Of a stretch of DNA of 18,804 nucleotides, positions 14,538-18,804 are shown one piece after another. The position numbers and the translations under genes were made by a program. Below the pieces are notes generated by a model, which was not told the DNA's origin, made no database searches, and worked only from the letters and a program-made list of their open reading frames with translations. This stretch comes from Chloroflexota bacterium (GTDB lineage Bacteria > Chloroflexota > Anaerolineae > UBA1429). The number at the start of each line of letters is the position of its first letter. Within the stretch, counting starts at the first letter, position 1. The stretch is taken from assembly GCA_012513595.1 (NCBI GenBank), contig JAAZBY010000067.1, positions 1 through 18,804 on the forward strand. The letters run 5' to 3'.

Positions 14538-15476
14538 CTAGACCAGGGGCGCGCCGATCTTTTGCAGGACCTCGCGCACGTAAGCCCGCTGCGCGGCGCT
14601 AAAGGTGGCCATCGGCGGCCTGCTCGGCCCGCCGTGAAAGCCGGTCAGCTCGGCGGCAGGCTTGACCACGATAGACTCGCCCCCGCCGGCCGTCTGCCCG
14701 GCCCAGCCGCGCAACTTGCGCCAGACCCAGTTCACGGCGATGAACTCGGCGGTGGCCCCGGCCAAGTCACCCGCCGCGAACCGGTCCCACAGGGCGACCT
14801 CGTGTTCGGGCCAGGCGTTGGCCAGATGGGTGACGAACCCGGTCGCGCCGAGCAGGGCGCCGTGCGGCACGGCGGAGCCGTTGTCGATGATGGCGTACTT
14901 GGCCGCCAGCTCGATGTAGCCCTCCATCGTCTCATGCTCGCTGAAGCTACTCCACTTGAGCGAGCGGACGTTGGGGAAATCGGCCCACAGGCGGTTCAGC
15001 AGCGCCATGCTCATGTGTGAATCGAGCCAGGGAGTGTGGTAGACCATCACGCAGATGTCGATGCCGGTGGCCACGGCCTTGAAATGGTCATAGATCTGCG
15101 CCTCGTTGGGCGGGTAGTACCAGGTGGGGCTCAGCTGGATGCCGTAGCAGCCCACCTTCTGGCTCCAGACGGCCAGTGCCACCGCCTCGGAGGTCAGCGG
15201 AGACTGGGCGCAGGCCAACACCGTGGCGCGCCCGCCCGCCGCCTCGGCGACGGCCTTGATAACCGCCTTGCGCTCCTCAAAGGTGAGCAGGGCAAAGTCA
15301 CCTCCGGCGCCCGCGGCGAGCAGCACGCCCTTGCCCTTGGCCATGCCGCGGCGGATCTGCTGGTCCACGTTCTCCTGAATGGCGTCGAGGTCCACCTCCA
15401 GGCTGCCCGGCTTGTACACAGTGAGCACGGGGGCCAGGGGGCCGCGGACGTACTTTTTTACTTCGGATATCTCCAC
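14538..15476 (-). CDS. DHDPS/N-acetylneuraminate lyase superfamily aldolase, divergent active site
   Basis: The product is 312 residues, close to usual DapA/NanA length. The start is GTG 15476 with AGAGGAG seven bases upstream. The class I aldolase landmarks are present in order: the GxxGE-like loop as GAGGDFALLTFEER (56-69), the Tyr in VMVYHTPW (Tyr146), the Schiff-base Lys in RSLKWSS (Lys174), and NGSAVPHGALLGATGFVTHLAN in two parts near 199-220. DHDPS features are missing: the Thr-Thr pair of the loop is Ala-Gly, and the segment after the Tyr reads HTPWLDS in place of NVPGRT. It is therefore probably not the lysine enzyme. A cytoplasmic aldolase making or splitting a 2-keto sugar acid with pyruvate is the likelier role. 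It lies downstream of an ABC solute-binding protein and faces a sialidase-like gene, which suggests sugar-acid catabolism. Confidence 0.85.
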   Translation of the reverse strand: MEISEVKKYVRGPLAPVLTVYKPGSLEVDLDAIQENVDQQIRRGMAKGKGVLLAAGAGGDFALLTFEERKAVIKAVAEAAGGRATVLACAQSPLTSEAVALAVWSQKVGCYGIQLSPTWYYPPNEAQIYDHFKAVATGIDICVMVYHTPWLDSHMSMALLNRLWADFPNVRSLKWSSFSEHETMEGYIELAAKYAIIDNGSAVPHGALLGATGFVTHLANAWPEHEVALWDRFAAGDLAGATAEFIAVNWVWRKLRGWAGQTAGGGESIVVKPAAELTGFHGGPSRPPMATFSAAQRAYVREVLQKIGAPLV

Positions 15477-15540
15477 GCTGGGGCTCCTCTCACGCTATGG
15501 GGCTCTGTAAGCTGGGGCTGGGATAGGTGCCGCAGGGGCA

Positions 15541-15567
15541 GGAGGGAGTATGCGGGCATCTCCCTCC
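15541..15567 (-). other. Intergenic hairpin between solute-binding protein and aldolase genes
   Basis: GGAGGGAG (15541-15548) pairs with CTCCCTCC (15560-15567). Inside, after one unpaired base, ATG pairs with CAT around CGGG. It starts 16 bp past the solute-binding-protein stop and lacks a T tract, so it is not a standard terminator. Such stems after binding-protein genes often protect the upstream message and lower downstream expression; that role here is inferred. Confidence 0.5.
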
Positions 15568-15582
15568 CGCGCTGACGCGGAC

Positions 15583-17712
15583 CTAGGCCTCGTTCACAAA
15601 GAACGAGGGCGGCACGTTGGGATGGAACTCAAAGCTGGCCAGCCGAGTTGGCACGTTGCGGATGCGATTATGCACCACGATCATGCGGCTCACGGCCGGG
15701 TCGTCGACAACCAGGCCGATCGACCAGAGGTTGTTCATGTGTATCTGAAAGACCTCCATGATCATCGCGTCCTGCTTGGCAGCGTCGGGCTCGGCCAGGA
15801 TCTTTTCGCGGATGGCGCGGATCGTCTTGACGTCCTCGGGCGGCTCGACGCCGCGCTCACCGTTCGAATCGAGCCAGAGGGCCCATTCGGGCGCCCACTG
15901 CCAGCCACTCAGGCAGAAGGTGTTGTTGTTCAGCGTCGGGTGCACCGGGCCGCCGCCAAAGTGCGCCCCGCGCGACGAGATGTCGTGCTCGCCGGCGTTG
16001 TGGCGGGTGCCCCACAGGGTGCCGTCCTCAGGCGTCACGTTGGCCTTGATGCCCACCTTCTCCCAGTAGCCGCGCACCAGATCCATGACCTCGGGCGTCT
16101 CAGTGGGCCACGCCGTCGTGGCGGAGATGACCAGGAGCATCGGCTTGCCGTCCAGCCCGAGGCGGAAGCCGTCGGCGTCGCGGGCCGTCAGACCGACCTC
16201 GTCGAGCATCTTGTTCGCTAGGTCCGGGTCGAACTGCGTCCAGACCTTGAACATCTCCGACTCGCCGTGATACGGCGGCCCCTGTAGCGGCGCCACTTGA
16301 GAGGCGAACACGCCGCCCTTCCAGACCAGTTTGATGAGCTCCTCGCGGTCAATGGCCACCGAGAGCGCCTGGCGGAAGCGCACGTCGTTGTACAGCTTTT
16401 TGCGCGCCTCTTCCCAGTGGTTAAAGTTGAACATGATGTTGCAGAAGGCGTTCGGCATCCAGGTGCCATAGACGTAGCGCAGGCCGACCTCCTGCTTGTA
16501 CTCCTCGAGCATCGGCAGGCTGGCCATGCCGCCCGGAATGCCGCTGGGCCAGTCCATCTCCCCCGCGATGGTCTTGAGCAGCACCGAGTTCTGATCCGCC
16601 AGGCGGAGGGAGCGCAGTTCATCGATGTAGGGGAGCTGGTTCCCGCCGATGTCGACCTTCCAGTAGTAGGGGTTGCGGTAGTAGCTCTGCACGGGCTGCG
16701 GAGGCCAGGAGCTGGGTACCCAGGCGTAGAGGGTGGGCCTGTCCGGGTTTTCGGTGCCAGTCATGCGGCCGAACAGGTCGGTCCAAACCTCGTAGCCTTC
16801 CTTCTTCATCAGGGCCGCCATCGCGTCGGCATCGACGTAGTCCGGATGGAACTGCTTCAGGTAGTGCTCGCAGTACCGCTCGATGCCGCGCGGACCACCC
16901 CAGCGCCCAAGGTAAGAGACGAACAGCCCATACGGCGCGGCGAAGGTGAACTTGACGGTAAAGTCATCGACCTTGGTCACCTTGCACACCTCACCTGCCC
17001 GCACCAGGGTGGAGGAAGGCGTGGGGGTCAGGTCCTTGTTCAGCACTACCTTCTCGTACCAGAACAGGATGTCGTCCGCCGTGTAGGGCTCGCCGTCGGA
17101 CCACTTGAGCCCCTTGCGCAGGTTCAGGATGATCTCCTTGGCGTCCTCGGAGATAATCCAGGACTGCACGACGTTGGGGATGGTGTCTCCCTGCGGCGAG
17201 ATGTTCGTGAGCGGGTCCAGGCAACTGAGATAGTCGACCGGGTTGTGGGTCGCCGGGGCCTCGCCCGCGATGCCGATGCTCATGTAGCCGCCATAGAGGC
17301 CGATGCCCTCCTCCGGCTGGACGACGACCGGCTCGACCGGCAGGCGCTCGTCGATCGGCGGCAGTTCGCCCTTGGCGACCTTCTCCGCCCACATGGGCGC
17401 TTCGCCATAGGCCGTGATCTGCTTGCCGCCGGCTGCGGCGTAGTCGAGCGGCGTGTTGTAGACCTTCTGCTGGACCTCGCGCTCGCCGGCCTCGGCGGGC
17501 TTGTCAGTAAGGAGCTGGCCCGCGATGGGGAACTCGGCTGCCGGGGCGCTGGGCGCGGCCGGTGCTGCGGGCGCTGCGGGCGCTGCGGTGGGGGCCGCCG
17601 GGGCGCCGGGCTCTGACGGGGCAGGGGTCACGCAGGCTGCCGCAAGGTGGGCCGCAACGAGTGCACCGGTACCGGCGATGAACGTACGACGCGTGATCTT
17701 GTGCGTTGCCAT
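15583..17712 (-). CDS. ABC transporter solute-binding lipoprotein, SBP_bac_5 (oligopeptide/oligosaccharide) family
   Basis: The frame runs further upstream, but the ATG at 17712 is chosen because GAGGAGG precedes it and the N-terminus then reads MATHKITRRTFIAG, a twin-arginine signal. A lipobox-like LAAAC puts the lipidated Cys at residue 27, so the 709-residue protein is a membrane-anchored lipoprotein. An Ala/Pro linker occupies about 28-60. The motif APMWAEKVAKGELPPIDERLP in two parts (about 105-125) and IGLYGGYM (137-144) mark the long ~700-residue subgroup, often linked with sugar catabolism. PNVVQSWIISEDAKEI and LRKGLKWSDGEPYTADDILF, around 179-217, are the SBP_bac_5 signature. It binds the substrate for the permease encoded just upstream. 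The ligand is unknown; the neighbouring aldolase argues for a glycoside or sugar acid over a peptide. Confidence 0.92.
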   Translation of the reverse strand: MATHKITRRTFIAGTGALVAAHLAAACVTPAPSEPGAPAAPTAAPAAPAAPAAPSAPAAEFPIAGQLLTDKPAEAGEREVQQKVYNTPLDYAAAGGKQITAYGEAPMWAEKVAKGELPPIDERLPVEPVVVQPEEGIGLYGGYMSIGIAGEAPATHNPVDYLSCLDPLTNISPQGDTIPNVVQSWIISEDAKEIILNLRKGLKWSDGEPYTADDILFWYEKVVLNKDLTPTPSSTLVRAGEVCKVTKVDDFTVKFTFAAPYGLFVSYLGRWGGPRGIERYCEHYLKQFHPDYVDADAMAALMKKEGYEVWTDLFGRMTGTENPDRPTLYAWVPSSWPPQPVQSYYRNPYYWKVDIGGNQLPYIDELRSLRLADQNSVLLKTIAGEMDWPSGIPGGMASLPMLEEYKQEVGLRYVYGTWMPNAFCNIMFNFNHWEEARKKLYNDVRFRQALSVAIDREELIKLVWKGGVFASQVAPLQGPPYHGESEMFKVWTQFDPDLANKMLDEVGLTARDADGFRLGLDGKPMLLVISATTAWPTETPEVMDLVRGYWEKVGIKANVTPEDGTLWGTRHNAGEHDISSRGAHFGGGPVHPTLNNNTFCLSGWQWAPEWALWLDSNGERGVEPPEDVKTIRAIREKILAEPDAAKQDAMIMEVFQIHMNNLWSIGLVVDDPAVSRMIVVHNRIRNVPTRLASFEFHPNVPPSFFVNEA
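17561..17587 (-). repeat. Nine-base tandem repeat coding an Ala-Ala-Pro linker
   Basis: Three 9-bp units (one base different in the first) read GGTGCTGCG, GGCGCTGCG, GGCGCTGCG on the + strand and code repeated Ala-Pro in the linker of the solute-binding protein. Copy number could vary between strains without breaking the frame. Confidence 0.7.
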
Positions 17713-17721
17713 GTGAGTGAT

Positions 17722-17728
17722 CCTCCTC
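17722..17728 (-). promoter_or_regulatory. Ribosome binding site of the solute-binding-protein gene
   Basis: On the - strand this reads GAGGAGG, nine bases before ATG 17712. It decides the start against the longer open frame that begins at 17817 and whose extra 35 residues would bury the Tat signal. Confidence 0.75.
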
Positions 17729-17818
17729 GATCGCATGTCAATGCTTACCGACCTAGCGTCTGACAACGCCATAGGCGGGATCAACCCATACTCCCCCCCT
17801 CCTTGCGCACCCCTCACT

Positions 17819-17836
17819 CGGGCGGCGCGCCGCCCG
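17819..17836. repeat. Perfect 18-bp GC palindrome between permease and solute-binding-protein genes
   Basis: CGGGCGGCGCGCCGCCCG is its own reverse complement. It lies in the 147-bp gap between the permease stop and the solute-binding-protein start. No T tract follows on either strand. It could be an operator-like site or an RNA stem that separates expression of the two genes; in DNA this GC-rich, chance cannot be excluded. Confidence 0.5.
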
Positions 17837-17859
17837 CGGCCTGGCGGGCCGAGTCCTCT

Positions 17860-18804
17860 CTAGCGGCCGTAGGGGTCCGCAGCATCTCGCAGGCCGTCCC
17901 CCAGGAAGTTGAACGCCAGGATCGCCACGACGATGAACGCGCCCGGGGCCAGCAGCCACGGCGCTTTGGCCAATACGCGGATGTGCTGTGCATCCTTTAG
18001 CAGGACCCCCCAGCTGATGGCCGGTGCTTGCAGGCCCAGCCCGATAAAGCTCAGCGAGGTCTCGCCGAGGATCATGCCCGGGATGTTCATCGTCAGAGAG
18101 GCAATGATGTGGCTGGTAAACGATGGCAGCATGTGTCGGAAGATGATGCGCGCCTGGCTGGAACCGCAGATGTGCGCCGCCATCACGAAATCCTCTGAGC
18201 GGAGGGCCAAGAACTTGCCGCGTACCACGCGCGCCAGGCCCGTCCATCCCACCAGCGACAGGATCACCACGATGGCAAAGTAGGTCTGCGTGATCGACCA
18301 GTCCTTGGGCAGCGCCACGCTGAGCGCCATCCAGAGTGGCAAGGTCGGGATGGAGCGGATGAACTCGATCACGCGCTGCGAGGCGGTGTCGAACACGCCG
18401 CCGAGGTAGCCTGAGAAGCCCCCGATGGTGATGCCCAACAGAAACGAGATGGCGATACCGATTAGGCCAACGGAAAGAGACAGGCGCCCGCCGTGCAGGA
18501 TGCGAGACAGCAGGTCCCTGCCCATCGTGTCGGTGCCCAGAAGGAACACGGTGCCATCATGGACGCCAAAGAGGTGCAAATCGCCCGGAAAGAGACCCAA
18601 CAGGGTGTAGGGGTCACCATGGGTGAACAGGTAGATGGAGTGGACCTGCGACGTGTCGAGCTCGTAGGAGATGCCATAGGTCTTGGGATCCATCTCCCAG
18701 GTCATGCCGAACACGTAGGGCCGCACCAATCTCCCCTCCCGGATCAGGTGCACCCTCTGTGCGGGGGCCAGCATCCACTCGGTGTCGGTCTGGAGTGGGT
18801 CGTA
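17860..18804 (-). CDS. ABC transporter permease, OppC/DppC family, N-terminus outside window
   Basis: The frame is open to the window edge (YDPLQTDTEWM precedes the first ATG at 18774), so the first part, including the usual first transmembrane segment, is missing. The visible extracytoplasmic region contains YTLLGLFPGDLHLFGVHDG, the long-loop form of the OppC_N region. GTDTMGRDLLSRIL (about 80-93 from the internal Met) is the family hallmark. At least four clear hydrophobic segments follow. The EAA-type loop that contacts the ATPase reads EDFVMAAHICGSSQARIIFRHMLPS in parts around 194-218. The protein ends GDGLRDAADPYGR, as OppC proteins commonly do. It pairs with the solute-binding lipoprotein 147 bp downstream. 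A partner OppB-type permease and the ATPases are expected outside the window; none follows here. Confidence 0.93.
   Translation of the reverse strand, partial: YDPLQTDTEWMLAPAQRVHLIREGRLVRPYVFGMTWEMDPKTYGISYELDTSQVHSIYLFTHGDPYTLLGLFPGDLHLFGVHDGTVFLLGTDTMGRDLLSRILHGGRLSLSVGLIGIAISFLLGITIGGFSGYLGGVFDTASQRVIEFIRSIPTLPLWMALSVALPKDWSITQTYFAIVVILSLVGWTGLARVVRGKFLALRSEDFVMAAHICGSSQARIIFRHMLPSFTSHIIASLTMNIPGMILGETSLSFIGLGLQAPAISWGVLLKDAQHIRVLAKAPWLLAPGAFIVVAILAFNFLGDGLRDAADPYGR

Noticed and set aside
14538..15476. Calling the aldolase dapA
   Set aside because: The Thr-Thr pair and the NVPGRT segment of true DHDPS are absent.
17561..17587. Short tandem repeat as a possible CRISPR or VNTR locus
   Set aside because: Units are 9 bp, contiguous and in frame inside a protein linker.
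16297..17616. A 439-codon + strand open frame opposite the solute-binding protein
   Set aside because: It is a shadow of the SBP_bac_5 gene with a low-complexity Gly-rich end from the Ala/Pro linker.
17713..17760. Possible promoter TTGTCA with a 17-bp spacer before the solute-binding-protein gene
   Set aside because: The matching -10 (CATTGA) is poor, so it is not called.
17713..17817. A longer start for the solute-binding protein at 17817
   Set aside because: The extra 35 residues would precede the Tat signal, and GAGGAGG directly precedes the ATG at 17712.

Overview
This is a GC-rich, densely coded window. It most likely comes from the chromosome of a Chloroflexota bacterium, probably of the Anaerolineae type. 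That placement is an inference from four things: high GC, Tat-tagged secreted proteins, a large SBP_bac_5 lipoprotein with an Ala/Pro linker, and two hydrophobic 'LPLIL/IPIV'-type segments that I recall as common at the ends of secreted Chloroflexota proteins. No rRNA, tRNA, CRISPR array, insertion sequence or phage gene was seen.

Left arm (1-14434, all + strand). Eight genes lie close together, with overlaps or gaps of at most 78 bp. The first is a GT-C (PMT/ArnT-like) membrane glycosyltransferase cut by the window edge. It overlaps a two-domain protein made of a membrane acyltransferase-3 and an SGNH domain. Two more GT-C type membrane proteins follow. The last of these shares an ATGA overlap with a Tat-exported GH38 (alpha-mannosidase-like) protein. 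Next come a left-handed beta-helix N-acyltransferase of the WbpD/FdtC kind with a Cys-rich tail, a secreted PQQ-like beta-propeller protein with a helical C-terminal half, and a cytoplasmic five-Asp-box (BNR) sialidase-like protein. The last gene has its own candidate promoter. A strong intrinsic terminator follows at 14481-14516.

Right arm (14538-18804, all - strand, convergent with the left arm). Reading in the direction of transcription there is an OppC/DppC-type ABC permease (start outside the window), a Tat-lipoprotein solute-binding protein, and a DHDPS/N-acetylneuraminate-lyase superfamily aldolase. Two intergenic palindromes lie in this arm, one on each side of the solute-binding-protein gene.

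Reading of the whole. The left arm looks like a surface-glycan assembly locus: lipid-linked-sugar glycosyltransferases, O-acylation and amino-sugar N-acylation. It also encodes an exported mannosidase-like enzyme that could trim what is built. The BNR protein, the ABC importer and the aldolase look like an uptake and catabolic module for an unidentified sugar or sugar acid. The most notable points are the SGNH domain with Ala in place of the nucleophilic Ser, the GH38-like protein with no obvious catalytic Asp at the expected place, the aldolase with an altered pyruvate-binding loop, and the tight coupling of a GT-C gene to an exported GH38 gene.
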